Origin: Hippopus hippopus | Lineage: Eukaryota > Mollusca > Bivalvia > Cardiida > Cardiidae | NCBI GenBank assembly: GCA_946811185.2 | Contig: OX328103.1 | Span: forward strand, 28,936,172-29,000,171 | Direction: 5' to 3' | Length of the DNA: 64,000 nt | Shown here: positions 1 to 10,546 of the stretch, one piece after another | How positions within the stretch are numbered: position 1 is the first letter of the stretch | Layout of the letters: each line of letters opens with the position of its first letter | The notes under the pieces: generated by a model | The model's input: the letters and a program-made list of their open reading frames with translations, nothing else | Databases searched by the model: none | What the model was told of the DNA's origin: nothing | Position numbers and translations under genes: made by a program

Positions 1-66
1 CTCCTTTCCCACAATGTTTTCAAAAGACTCCTTCCTCAGGGTTGTTAAAACAAGTGATTAGGGTTA
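1..66 (+). mobile_element. MITE-A right-end fragment
   Basis: Right half of a MITE-A copy cut by the window edge. It reads from the hairpin arm ctcctttcccacaatgtttt through the 'ccttcctcaggg' segment to a decayed gggttaa end. A smaller scrap of the same arm lies at 121-160. Both would sit in an intron of the CENP-T-like gene, downstream of its last visible exon. Confidence 0.7.
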
Positions 67-247
67 AGGTATTACCGGTTAATACTTGAAACTTCATAGT
101 GACAAAAGTAGAAAGTGCAATTTACAAGCAATGTGTCCTTTTCCCACAATCTTCTCAAACAGGTCTTATGTAGTATGCATGAGGTCATTTGCTATGGTAA
201 TTTCACTATATTTCAAATCCGTAGATGTCTAACCAAATAAAACATAC

Positions 248-330
248 TTCTGTGTGCCTGTCTTCTCATTCTCCTTGAAATCTCAACACTTGCAGTATCC
301 TGATCCTCAATCATTGAAGATTTAAAGGGA
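248..330 (-). CDS. CENP-T-like gene, exon 6 (residues 255-282)
   Basis: Acceptor tttttgtctttcag, donor AGAA|gtatgt; phase 2 in, 1 out, as in exon 4. The peptide begins SPFKSSMIEDQD and ends in RRMRRQAHR. This is the last exon visible before the window edge. Confidence 0.65.
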
Positions 331-3300
331 CTGAAAGACAAAAACAGTAATTATTATGAATGGATTGCTTTCATTGGTGTAAAATTCCATCTTCAGTGTT
401 ATCTGAAAGCAGCCAGAGCATTTTTTGAGACTTTTTAATGACTGGCACACAATTCCAATACTAGGAAGAGACTGAACAATAAATCAAAATCCAGAAGTGG
501 ATGGTGTAGATATTAGATCAGAGTGCATGTTCTGTGCAGCCTGATTTAAATATTCACCAAGCTCTAAAAGTGATTGAATTTGTCCACAGCAGTGGATTTG
601 TTACATCAAGTCTAACTAGAACTGTTGTAAAGCAAACAAGTACCCCCCTCCAGCACCTTGTCACTGACGCAGCACAACCAGAGAACGGAAATGATTTTCA
701 AATGAATGAATGAATGAATGTATGGTGTTTTATGGCACATCATCATCTAGGGTTATTTAGCGCACAAAAAAAAGTAATGAAAGGAGAGAAAAACGATTTT
801 TCAAACAAAGTGACCATGACCTTTGACCCATGTGACCCAAAAATAATAAGGTACCTCCTCTGGTCATGAGTAAAACTTGTATAGAGTTTCAGGGGTCTAG
901 ATCAAGCGGCTTTGAGTTAGAGCACAGAAATGAAAGTCTACAGACAGACGGATGGAAGAACAGACAGACATGGTGAAACCACTATACACCCTTCTAGTTC
1001 ATAGGTGGGGGGGGGTATAAAAACAGTTGAACTCTATAAGCAGCTTTGAGTTAGAGCACAGAAATGAAAGTCTACAGACAGACGGATGGACGAACAGACA
1101 GACATAGTGAAATACACCCTTCTACTTCATAGGTGGGGGGGTATAAAAACAGTTGAACTATATAAGAGCAATCTTCCTATAGGAATGACTGTGAGCAAAT
1201 CTTGCTTAGTACTTTCAGTACTATGACTCTGAGATATGGTTAAGTGGAGGAGTCATTAACTAAAAACAAGACAATTCCACACACAGGTTTCAGTGGAAAG
1301 GTAAAAAAATAATACATTTAGAACCACATAACTACTCTCCCTTCTTGCCACAGGGGCTCTGTTCTTTAAGCATTTACCTAGGTGTGTGGTATGATCCGGG
1401 AACTGACTCAGCCACATCTGGCGACCTTGACAAGGTTGAAGATTTTGATCCTGGTGCATTTACAATAATGGGTGCTGAAATGGTATCAAGATTAGCAATC
1501 TACTACACAGACTTAGTATATACCAAAACACCAAACACCAGTTCTAGACACAAAACACAAGCCTTTTGACAAACTTTTCCCCCTATATTCTGTTTAACTC
1601 CCTTTCACTTTTTACCCATAGGGGTCCGTAGTTTGACTCCTGGCATCCATAGACTATATAGTATAATCAAGGGATTTAACTGTATGCAGCCCGTTACTCG
1701 CCCCCGGTTACAAAGAAACAACGTATGTTTTCTACCCCGTCAGTTATTCTCCTTATTCTTTGGATAAATGATTGCTAAATCATTTGTCTACCAGAAAAAC
1801 ACGACTATTTGTCAGTGGCTAATGCAATCTGGCTGCTAGTCCTTCGAACTTGTAACCTCGCACAAAAATCTTCGCCACTGACACGAGTTCGTACATTCAA
1901 TACTGCCAGTCGCGCATATAACCAATGGAATTTCTCGTTCCAAAACAGTGTCACATGATAAAAGGTGTGAGCAGCTGTACAAAATTTCATTGGTCGAATG
2001 CATGACTGTCAGTACATATCAACCAATGAAATTTCTCGTTCCAAACCATGTCACATGACACAAGATGGTGGCAGCTGTTTGAAATTTGCATCTTGATAAA
2101 AAATCCACGAATTCTGAGGCGATTCGACTTTGTTGAACACAAAGACTACAGGTCAGTGATATTTTGAAACATGTTTAATGGGTGTTTGCCACTAATACTG
2201 TGTTTCATTGGATCTAAAGTGTGTTTTATATCTTGAAAGTCGGATGTACGAACCCATGTCAATGGCCAAGATTTTTGAGGGAGTTTACAAGTTCGAGCGA
2301 CTGTAGCAGCCAGACTGCATTAGCAACTGACAATCAGTTGTGTTTATCTGGTTGAAAAATGTTTTAGCTCTCAGTTGTCGAAAGAATAAGGAGAATAACT
2401 GTTAGTAAAGAAAAGACACATTGCTTTTTTGCAATCGGGGGCGAGTAACGGGCTGAATAGAGTTAAATCCCTTGATTATACTATATAGTCTATGGGTGCC
2501 AGGAGTCAAACTACGGACCCCTATATTTTTACCAAGCGACAACATTTCAGACTGGTCAAAATTATAAATATTTGCTGACAATATATCAAATATGGCTCAA
2601 ACATTTGAATAAGACATTAAAAGGGTATAAAATATTTTGGCAAAAGGAGAAAAAGCTTGATACCTGCATTTTCTCCTTTTCCAATACTATTTTTTAAGGC
2701 CTTCTCCCTCAGGGTCATTAACACTCAGGATTGTGCTTTAAAAGGTTAACACAGGTGGTCACTAAAACATATTTTACCATACATAAACAAGACAGTTGGA
2801 CACTTTTATATTAGGTTATAAATTTTTTTTCTAAAAGCAAGCACTGAGGACATAAAGTAGAGTTATTTCAAAGAAAAAAAGGTCTTTCATTTACTGTAAG
2901 TTAACTCTTTACCACACAATCCTGAGTTGTAACAAAGAAGATGGCCTTTCAAACACTGTGCCTTTGAAAAACATGGAGGAATTTCATAAACTAGGGGCAC
3001 CTTGGTCAATTATAGTACATCTCTACTAAAGTTAAAGAAAAAAAAAAAACATTTTTCTCTTGTCTCATAGTACTTGATACAATTTCCCTTGAAATGATCA
3101 GATTTACAATAGTGTTGTCTTTTTAGACAGATCCCCTGATCCAAGGTGCCTGTAAAAACTACAGCTCTAGTAACCTTGCTTTCTTGCAGCATAGTTTTCC
3201 TTATCATAGTATGATCAAAAGCGGGTTACTAAATATTGTTGAACAGTGAAAAATGCAAGTTTATGAGTCAATGGGCATTAGGAATTTGATGAAATACTTA

Positions 3301-6300
3301 TGGCCACTGACTCTAGCTCAAATGCGAGAGTCAGATCCATACAATGAACTAGTCATATCGCTACTGTAGACTCGATCTAGGTCCAGTTTGTTTCTTGAGA
3401 GAAACAGTTTGCTCATAGGTCTTCATGAAAAGTTAAACTAGATCTAGCAAGAAATTGGTGATTGCTAATCTCTGTCACTTGGTGCGTAAATATTATTCAA
3501 AACTCAATTGAGAGGAAAAAGCATCTGCTATTGTTTACATTTGTGATCAGTTTGCTAAGTCCAATATATTATAAATAAAACCGAAATTAATAATTGAAAT
3601 AGAATGATTGTGGATTTTTCCAGGTTAGACTGTGACAAGTGTCAAAAGATAAAGATTTTGAAACCTGAATATACCAATTGTATGTTTCAATAATGCTTGA
3701 ATGTGGAGAGAAAAAGGATATTTTCCCATTCTGCAGGATTTGTCTGCAAGTGATCTAAAAATAGAACATCGGGGAGATAATCTGGTCTTCCAGAAGTGTA
3801 AGTGCTTACCTCCCTTCATTCTTTTTATGCAATACTGTAATCGTATCCATGAAAATTTTGTACAATTTCCTTCAAGTTTATAAATGTTACTGATGTAATT
3901 TGTTTTTGCATCTTTCACATCTTTTTTACCTTCAAAAATTGTGTGCGTTTTGCCGCGCATTACACAGAAATGTTGGGGCAACCTAGAAGATTTTAGCATG
4001 AATCACGCAATCGCCCCAGTCTAGGATAAACACTGATGTGGGAAAAAAAGAAAATGCTAGTAACTGCTTCAGCTGATTTTTTTTCTGTTGTCTTTAAATG
4101 CTTCCAATTTCTCTGAGGCAAAAGTTTAGTTTACATTTGGTAAAGAGATAAAACAAATACCTGCATTCAATGTTTTCAAAAGCTGTCATTGAATGTATAC
4201 AGATGTTTTCAGGGCTCATTTTGGCGTCGGACAAGTGACTTTTTTCAATCTAGTTGTCCGCAGACAAGTAGAAAATAGGGAAATATTTTGAAACAAATAT
4301 CTGTTGTAAACATTATGCAGTGAAATACAAATGTTCACCCTTTGTATAAAATGACATTAAATCTTCGAAGCAAATGAAATGTGAGAAGTCTGAGACCTAG
4401 GAAGCATAGACTATCAGACTACATAGTCTCTTAAGGTGTTTTTATACTTCATGCCAGAATTTTGCCAAAGTTGGTGGGAATGTCATGTGCTCAATAACAT
4501 GTCTCGATTATGTGGAATCATATTCAAATAAGTGTGACAGCATCATACGACGTATTTGATTTCATTAAAATAGACAGACTAATAGATTACAAATGGAGCA
4601 ACCAGTTCTTTGAAAACCAAATTTTCACCTTTTTACTGCATTTTTACCACAGCTAGCTTCTTTATGTTTGCAGGGAAAAGTATATTTTGTGGTATTAATC
4701 AGTATCTAAAAAAGCTAAAAAGGCCCTTTTAAATATTAGAATGTTCATAAACCTTGATACAACCTGCAATATTTGATATACAGTCACAAAAAAATCTAAA
4801 GAAATTTTACCATGAGGTCTGGGAGTCCGGCGGGTGGTTTTTCTGGTTAGAGATCTATTCGTGCTGTGGTCAATACTTTTATCTGAAGACTTGAAAGGGC
4901 TGAATCAAAAGAATGTCTTATATAAAGATATCTATGTAACAAGACAACAAGGTTATTTAGAAACGCGCAATATTATTCAGCACTTGGCAATGCCAACAAA
5001 ATGCACATCAGAAACCTGTTCAAATATAACAAACATCCATTGCAGAATTGGCGGCACAAATATAATTTTTTGTGGACCATCCATAGACGGCTTCTGACAA
5101 CAGTGTTGAAAAAGGAGCAATTGCTTGTTTTGAAAAGTTGCTCCTTTGTCAACATTGTTTTCCTTACTATGCTAACCCCTCCCCCTTCCCCGTAATAGAT
5201 TAAACCTAAATTTAGCCCATAAAGTAATAAAATAAATAATGTATTAAAACTATTGTGAAGGAAAGTAAGTCATTGCTTAAAAACAGATTACTACTGAATA
5301 CTGATGTTTTTTGCAGTTAAGTTCAAAAAATAAAATCTTCTGGTTTATAGTTGCTTCTTCCTCTCAAAGATTTTATTACTATTATGCATGTTCTGCCCAG
5401 TCAAATCTTTGATTTACAGTCTGCTCTTTCATGAAATGTACTGGCAAAATATATTTGAAATTACAGTGTTTTTCTTTCACTGGAAAAAGTCTATGTATCT
5501 TGCACTCAACAGGATAAGGGTTTATAGATTTAGGAATACCTTGGTGTATGATATGAGCCTTGACTAGGTGCTGACACTTCCGGAGAGATGTTTTTCTGCT
5601 GTTGATTTCTGACAAGTGGTGTCTCAAATGAGTTTGAGGCTGAAATATCAAATAAAAAAAGGGAAAAAAATATGTATTTCAGCTTTTCATTTGCTTTTTC
5701 TGCTTCTTAATATCAGTATTCCAGACACATAATCCTTCATCAGAGGCTGACCTGTGCCACAGAATTGTGGGAATTTCTAATTTTTTTCCTATGCATTTTG
5801 TGATACAGAGTTGGACAAGGGCCCCACCTAAATCATATAACTTACCAACATATACAAAGAAAAACTATCATGCTTTTGCTATTCAGACAAATGTGGTGAG
5901 TTACCATTAGGGATAGTTTTATCCCATTTCTAGGCACAACTGACTTGTTCCCAGCTTGATAAAAACCATTCTATAAGACAAATATTTCAGCTATTGCTAC
6001 TCAAGCCAGGAAATAGAATGCATTTTTTTTTTACTTTAAACAACACATTTATTTACGATTTGGCCCTCATTTATTTTGAAAATCCCTTCCCTTTTTTTTT
6101 TAAGGATACCACTGATCCCCTGCTTTCATCAAATCCTGGATAAAACACAGCTTTACCATGCATAACAACTTAGATGTATAACCCTTTACCAAACAATCCC
6201 GAATTTTAATGACCCTCATCAAAAGGGCCTTTTAAAACATTGTGGGAAAAGGAGGAAATGCTGGTAAACAGCATTTCCTCCTTTTCCAACAACGTTTTCT

Positions 6301-8113
6301 ACCTTTTACAAGACGAATTTCATCATTTAAGCCACATTCAATTTGTCATCTGCAAATGCTTCCAATTTGTACAAGTCCAAAGTTTTGTAATGTGGTAAAA
6401 GGGTTATGTGCTTATAAGATGCTCCCCCTACTTCAAGCTCAAAATTCTGGGGGAAAAATGTGTTTTATAGTCCAGTATATACGGTATTTCCTACTACTAA
6501 CCATTCTGAAGAAACTTCTGTATCAGAGTTCTTGGAGTCTCGCCCCATTCGTCAGAGTTTTCTCCAGGCATAGGCTGTGACAGTGATCTTGTTTCTCTCA
6601 AAACAGCCGGCACACTTGTGGCTACTCCAGTCTGTGACGTTCTTGCTCTTTGTCTTAATACAGGCATTGTACTATCCGCTCCTTCTAAAAATGCAGCAAC
6701 CTAGAGAGAGAACAAGTTTCTGCTGCAGACTGTAAATCAAGATCAGTCTTCAGTACATAACACAGTCTTTATGGCAAAGGATACTCTAGCCAAAAGAGCA
6801 CTGAAAACTTGCTTCACAAACCTATTTTTGAGGATTAATGATAGTTAACAGTGACAGTAATGGTCAAATAACAGAAATCATTCCTTTCTCACTGCTGAAC
6901 ATTTTTCTGACTGTGTTTATGACGGAATTCTGTGGGAAGTTTGAAAAGAGTATTGTGCATAGGACTGGTTACATGCAAGGGCACTGAGAACCACCATATA
7001 CCTGAAATACTGTGAATAATGGCATGAAACACCAGTCTTACCGGTATTCACCAAACTTTCTTAATAAAATCTCACGTATCATTCTCAAGAATTTTCTAAA
7101 TTGTAAAGTAAAGCAACTGTTGACTGGGTAAACCAAATGATTTGGTCCATCAGAAATTAAATTTCTTCTAACTGTATAATACAACTAAAAATGCAATTTA
7201 GAATGGTTGGTAAATATAGGTCCTGATCTGGCTGTCGCATTATCACTGAAATAATGTTGAAAACAGAATTAACCATCATACAGTCAATCAATCAATCTGG
7301 TCTCCAGCATATTCACCTTTTCCCAATGTTTTTACCATGTAAAAGAAAAAAACTTCATTTCACTTGAACCTCACTCAAATTTGTTTGTCTGCAATTGCTT
7401 TAAATTTGGAAGAGTCTAAAGTTTGAAGTTTTAAAAAGGACAAAAGAAAAATGCCCAATTCATTTATTTTTATCTAAATAGTGTATTTGCTATTATGGTA
7501 ATTTAACCCTTTACCAGTAGACAAAAATTCAGACTCATCCAAATTGAAAGCCTTTGCTGACGACAAATTGAATATGAATCAATTAATGTAGTTTGCATTT
7601 GAAAGGGTAGAAAATGTCGTGGGAAAGGAGAGAATGCTGCTTACCAGCATTTTCTCCTTTTCCCACAATGGTCTCAAAAGGCTTTTTCCTCAGATTCATT
7701 GAAAAACGGGATTGTGTGGTGAAGGATTAAAACAAAAAACAATAAAAGAACAAGAATCAAGAAAACAGATGATTAAACAAACCATTGTTCTTGGAGTAAT
7801 TTCCTCTGTAGTCATGGACAAGCTATGTAATTTTCTCTTTGCTCTCAAACTAAAGACCCTGTCATGCTGGAGAGGCCTGCCAGAAGACTTTAACTTCTTT
7901 ATTGGCAACTTTTTTCCCTTTGACATGGATACCCAAGATGGTGAACGTTGAACATCAGGAGAGTCCACTACCCTAGACTGGACTCGACTGGTTTTGGTTG
8001 TTTGAGTGTTGGAGGCATTCAAGTAATCTCCTATCACTGTTCTAGGTGTTTTGCTTGCCATTTTGACTTTTAAATACCTTCTGGTGGTACTGATGTGGGC
8101 TCACAAAACAAAA
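248..8113 (-). CDS. CENP-T-like inner-kinetochore protein, N-terminal six exons (3' part outside window)
   Basis: Seen: six minus-strand exons with canonical splice sites and matching phases, 8061-7783, 6700-6502, 5639-5540, 4899-4811, 1474-1378 and 330-248, giving 282 codons with no stop. The start ATG (8061-8059) follows TCAAA and is preceded by a 52-base 5' UTR segment behind a poly-T/CAG acceptor at 8114-8115. The protein is basic, Ser/Thr/Pro-rich and probably disordered. It holds three motifs of form TPRT-x5-L at residues 5, 89 and 148 (TPRTVIGDYL, TPRTMVAAFL, TPRTLIQKFL). Known: vertebrate CENP-T carries TPRTLL motifs at its N-terminus that CDK1 phosphorylates to recruit the NDC80 complex to centromeres; its histone fold is C-terminal. 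Inferred: this is the CENP-T orthologue, with the histone-fold exons beyond base 1. Exons 3-4 and 5-6 look like a duplicated exon pair: GSYHTPSPFKSS occurs at residues 187-198 and 249-260. Introns carry MITE-A copies, a 909-bp palindromic element and a SINE tail. It could be another CDK-substrate scaffold if no histone fold follows. Confidence 0.7.
500..600. repeat. MITE-B relic
   Basis: Decayed copy of the MITE-B core (gtagatattagatcagagtgc, ttctgtgcagcctgat) in the intron after exon 6. No recognisable ends remain. Confidence 0.4.
800..1165 (-). mobile_element. HINE/pearl-like element end, reverse orientation
   Basis: Two direct copies of a 134-bp unit start at 904 and 1038. Each holds a cagacagacggatgg microsatellite, atggtgaaaccac and ataggtggggggtataaaaa. 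Reverse-complemented, this matches the start of the element at 53523, so it is the 5' part of the same family with its microsatellite duplicated. A likely reversed SINE tail (gtgttttatggc, GAAT repeat) precedes it at 697-790. Confidence 0.6.
1378..1474 (-). CDS. CENP-T-like gene, exon 5 (residues 223-254)
   Basis: Acceptor ccatttcag, donor CCTAG|gtaaat; phase 1 in, 2 out, as in exon 3. The end, SPDV-x5-GSYHTP, mirrors exon 3 (SPEV-x5-GSYHTP), which points to exon duplication. The plus-strand ORF 1345-1569 is antisense to it. Confidence 0.65.
1593..2749 (+). mobile_element. MITE-A copy split by a 909-bp element
   Basis: The right part (2526-2749) is a clear MITE-A with gcgacaacatttcagactgg, hairpin and terminal ttaa. 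Its left tip appears to be at 1593-1616, on the other side of the palindromic element. Confidence 0.5.
1617..2525. mobile_element. Long-TIR (foldback) element with 8-bp TSD
   Basis: The ends ATAGGGGTCCGTAGTTTGAC and its reverse complement start inverted repeats that stay recognisable for about 290 bp on each side (roughly 1617-1905 and 2240-2525). Both ends are flanked by TTTTTACC (1609-1616 and 2526-2533). The centre holds two direct copies of a ~65-bp segment about 102 bp apart (ccaatg..atttctcgttccaaa). There is no ORF. The 8-bp TSD would suit a hAT- or MULE-like non-autonomous element; the superfamily is not certain. Confidence 0.75.
2750..3364. other. Intronic stretch with little content
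   Basis: Intron 4 of the CENP-T-like gene. Apart from a left-end scrap of a reversed MITE-A at 2901-2965 (ttaactctttaccacacaat), nothing recognisable. Confidence 0.6.
3365..4033. repeat. Dispersed ~670-bp repeat C, copy 1
   Basis: Shares long alignable blocks with 34867-35642: agtttgtttcttgag near the start, tttttccaggttag in the middle, gaatcacgcaatcgcccc at the end. The minus-strand ORF 3625-3999 falls inside and is not kept open in the other copy, so it is unlikely to be a gene. Function unknown. Confidence 0.7.
4034..4810. other. Intronic stretch; possible relic of a TTAA element
   Basis: 4410-4520 resembles the interior of the element at 9735-10282 (ctacatagtctcttaaggtg, gtgggaatgtca). 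The rest shows nothing recognisable. Confidence 0.35.
4811..4899 (-). CDS. CENP-T-like gene, exon 4 (residues 193-222)
   Basis: Acceptor cttttgattcag, donor CATG|gtaaaa; entered in phase 2, left in phase 1. The peptide starts SPFKSSDKSID and ends in the basic stretch TRKTTRRTPRPH, with one more TP site. The plus-strand ORF from 4834 is its antisense shadow. Confidence 0.65.
5540..5639 (-). CDS. CENP-T-like gene, exon 3 (residues 160-192)
   Basis: Acceptor tttgatatttcag behind a long T-rich tract, donor CCAAG|gtattc. It is entered in phase 1 and left in phase 2. The peptide runs from ASNSFETPLV to GSYHTP. A longer open frame in another register ends at 5382 and would make this a terminal exon, but only the phase used here joins both neighbours. 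Confidence 0.68.
6178..6406 (-). mobile_element. MITE-A, full-length, in intron 2
   Basis: Starts taaccctttaccaaacaatc and ends gtggtaaaagggttat, with an aaggaggaaatgctggtaaac / cagcatttcctcctt hairpin. Both terminal TTAA tetramers have decayed. Confidence 0.8.
6502..6700 (-). CDS. CENP-T-like gene, exon 2 (residues 94-159)
   Basis: Acceptor ttctctctctag and donor AATG|gttagt; 199 bases, entered in phase 0 and left in phase 1. Joined to exon 1 it completes the second motif as TPRTMVAAFLEGA. It carries the third motif near its end, ETPRTLIQKFLQN. Confidence 0.72.
7230..7300 (+). mobile_element. SINE-1 tail fragment
   Basis: 3' tail only (tcactgaaataatgttgaaa, then tcaatcaatcaatc) in intron 1 of the CENP-T-like gene. 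Confidence 0.5.
7310..7425 (-). mobile_element. MITE-A fragment
   Basis: Half of a reversed copy, from the hairpin arm (ccttttcccaatgtttttacc) to ggaagagtctaaagtttg. Confidence 0.55.
7503..7730 (+). mobile_element. MITE-A, full-length, in intron 1
   Basis: 228 bp with TTAA at both ends (7503-7506, 7727-7730), gggtagaaaatgtcgtgggaaa and a ttaccagcattttctcc hairpin arm. Confidence 0.85.
7783..8061 (-). CDS. CENP-T-like gene, exon 1 (residues 1-93)
   Basis: 93 codons, phase 0 at the 3' end, donor ATG|gtttgt. It opens with MASKTPRTVIGDYL and ends in EEITPRTM, so two of the three TPRT motifs start or finish here. The central part is Lys/Arg-rich with SPD and RSPSW segments. The open frame runs on past the donor to 7696, but that extension is intronic. 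Confidence 0.75.
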
Positions 8114-8115
8114 CT

Positions 8116-9135
8116 GAAAAAAAAAAAATGATGATAGTTGTGTTTCAAACAATTGATATACCAGTAGATGTCCATACTATCAAGAGCTGATTAGACAGAG
8201 CCACCATTTTCTAGAATATTCAAAAGCAGTCAACTGATTTTGCAGATTTTTATCTAGTAAGTGCCATAAAAATGAGCACAATAGCAAAGATTTACCTTTA
8301 CACTCAGCTATAGGACACCCTTACCTGTACAACACATGCTCTTTTTCAAGGTTTCAAGGTCAAAATTTTAGAGTAAAAAAATATGTCTTATACTAGGGGC
8401 TTAACGACATACTACAAAATCCGATCTTTTGAGAGAGTCTTGCCAAATGTAGTAATTAACTCTGTATCAGACAACATTATAGACATGTCCATTTCAAAAG
8501 ATTTACAGATGTTTCCGTAACAGATAAGTTTGGTAAATTGGACTTACAGAGTAAATCTATTGGATGTTTCAGTAACAAGGTGTTAATGCACTGTTTTTCA
8601 CACCCAAGACATGGCTTTGGTTTGTTTAAATGTTTCCTTTTTAATTTGCAACTTTCACTTGTTTTCTGGCATAAAATTTTTGTTATGTTGCTCATTCCAA
8701 GCTGTATACCTGTAATTCATAAATTTTGATCACCACATCACAGTTTCACTTTTCATCCATAGCTGATGCAATGTATAATACCCAATCCCAAACTTGTAAT
8801 CGCTATTTGTTTGGGTTTTTTTTCTGAAATAAAAATAACTGTTTTGTTTATTTGATACTCTAAGGGTTAAAATTTTTGATAATCAGATCAAAATACTGTG
8901 GCAAACAAGGACTCAGATGATGTCCCATTTTCACTGAGAAGTCCTTCGCTATTACATGTACCAGTATATATATTCCCATGTCTTTGTCATCTAAAATTAT
9001 TCTGGAAAATCTAACAATTAGTTGTCCTATATAGAGTATATACACTTGTAAAGGCTTACAGACTGAATTTCCTTGTTTCAAATGTATATAGAAGGATGAC
9101 TAAATTCAACAGAATCAAAGTCTGTAAAAGGTTGA
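8116..9135. other. Upstream flank of the CENP-T-like gene, nothing recognised
   Basis: AT-rich. It should contain the promoter and any further 5' UTR exon of the minus-strand gene, but no core promoter element stands out. The ORFs here are short and low in complexity. Confidence 0.4.
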
Positions 9136-9364
9136 TTAACTCTTTAATTTCAAAAAGTTCAAACTTTCCAAGTTCAAAAAAATTATAAGCCACAAAATTA
9201 GTGAGGTTCAAATGATGGGCTTTGCCTCTGAAAAGGTAGAAAACATCTTGGGGAAAAAGGAGAAAATGCTGGTTACCAGCATTTTCTCTTTTTTCAAAGA
9301 TGTTTTCAGAAGCCCTCTTCTTTAGGGGGTCATTAAAACTTGGGGTTATGTGGTAAAGGGTTAA
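9136..9364 (+). mobile_element. MITE-A, full-length
   Basis: 229 bp between TTAA tetramers. The hairpin gagaaaatgctggttaccag is intact, while the left third is diverged. Confidence 0.85.
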
Positions 9365-9412
9365 AAATTAAAAGAATAATTGTTTTGTTACATAAATATA
9401 TATTACACATGC

Positions 9413-9690
9413 TTAGCCCTTTATCGGACAACCACATTTTTCATGAGGGAAAAATATTTATAAACATCATAGTAAAAGGATGGCATGCAGATAACCGCAT
9501 TTTCTCCTTTTTCCATGATATTTCATTATCTATCCAATCAGAGGGGCCACATGAAATTTTTTGAAAAGGTTTTCGAGTTATAGAGCTGACACGATTTGTG
9601 ATGAACAGACAGAAAGACGGACAGACAGACGGAAGCACGGGGAAAAACAATATGTCTCCCGACCCTGACGGGGGGAGACATAAAAAAAAA
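9413..9690. mobile_element. MITE-A scrap followed by a HINE-like end
   Basis: 9413-9520 has a diverged MITE-A hairpin arm (ccgcattttctcctttttcc). 9530-9690 has a gacagacagacggaagc microsatellite, then tatgtctcccgac and gggggagacataaaaaaaa, the end type shared by tandem-core elements here. Confidence 0.5.
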
Positions 9691-9734
9691 AAACTAGGCA
9701 CAGGTCTTAATCTGATATCTCAACAGAAGGCCGG

Positions 9735-10282
9735 TTAAAGGTGGGTATTTAGATTTTTCACATCTCACCAATTTAAAAAATATATATATCACTGAAATTT
9801 ATATGAAAAAACAATACAAATCATCAATAATTAAGAATCATAAAATTACAAAAAAAAATTTTTTTTGATGGTGTTCCCTTAAAAGGCTACGTAGCCTCCT
9901 AAGGTATTTTTAGATTTCGCGCCAAAAATCAAAAAAGCATTGTGGGAATGTCACGTGACTGGCACGTGACTAATGACGCTCAAATTCCATAATATAACAA
10001 ACATGTAATTATTTTCCATAATGTCTTCTTCAGACGCTATGTTTGAAGCTTCGTCTGTGTATTTCCCGTATGTAAATGAGCGAGTTACTCATGTAAAAAT
10101 AGACCGTGTTTCCCGTCGGTGTCGACCTGGGCCGTAGTAAGTCTCTAATTTCTCTTGTTGTCGGATGGCTTTCGACTACTGGGGTTTTATGAATGAAAAT
10201 TAAAAGGCTTTGGGAGTATAAGGATGATTTTTTTTGTATTTTTCTAAAATTTTCGTCCCAAAATCTAAAGGGCCACCTTTAA
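9735..10282. mobile_element. TTAA-flanked non-autonomous element
   Basis: Left TTAAAGGTGG and right CCACCTTTAA are inverted copies, each followed inward by a TTTAGATTT block, so the 548-bp element is bounded by TTAA. The interior has the perfect palindrome AGGCTACGTAGCCT and two CACGTGACT words. No ORF. TTAA targets suit the piggyBac or Kolobok groups (inference). Confidence 0.6.
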
Positions 10283-10329
10283 CGGGTATAAAAGCCGATA
10301 AGATTGTATCACTCTGTATGGTTTCAAGC

Positions 10330-10540
10330 ATCCCTTCCATCGGATTAAAACTTGCCTCCCGCTGTCAACAGCTACAAGAGAGTAGCAACAGAGCAGCGTT
10401 TTCATATGACCAGTGACTCCAGATTTTAATGCTTGGAAAGTTGAAATGAACGCTTTTGACGCTCTAAAATTATCTTTCTTAGAGTCAATCTGGCGCATGA
10501 GTTTATCGGCTGAAGCTCCATATAAAGTAGTCTGGCTCAT
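10330..10540 (-). CDS. Candidate coding exon, unidentified
   Basis: The minus-strand frame from ATG at 10540 reads MSQTTLYGASADKLMRQIDS and continues through FRASKAFISTFQALKSGVTG to a Cys/Leu-rich stretch. It is more balanced in composition than neighbouring ORFs. A GC-type donor (GGGAG|gcaagt) could end it near 10350. No matching partner exon was found, and no family is recognised. It may be a chance ORF or part of a repeat. Confidence 0.25.
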
Positions 10541-10546
10541 GTGCAT

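Noticed and set aside
1345..1569. Plus-strand 74-codon ORF behind a ctcccttcttgccacag acceptor-like tract
   Set aside because: It is antisense to exon 5 of the minus-strand gene, which has better splice sites and phase continuity with five other exons.
3625..3999. Minus-strand 124-codon ORF
   Set aside because: It lies inside dispersed repeat C, and the other copy (34867-35642) has indels that break the frame.
4834..5097. Plus-strand 87-codon ORF
   Set aside because: Largely antisense to exon 4 and its upstream intron; no motif.
5382..5651. Minus-strand 89-codon ORF ending next to an AATAAA, read first as a terminal exon
   Set aside because: In that frame it cannot join exon 2 or exon 4 in phase; the alternative frame with a donor at 5540 joins both and repeats the exon 5 peptide.
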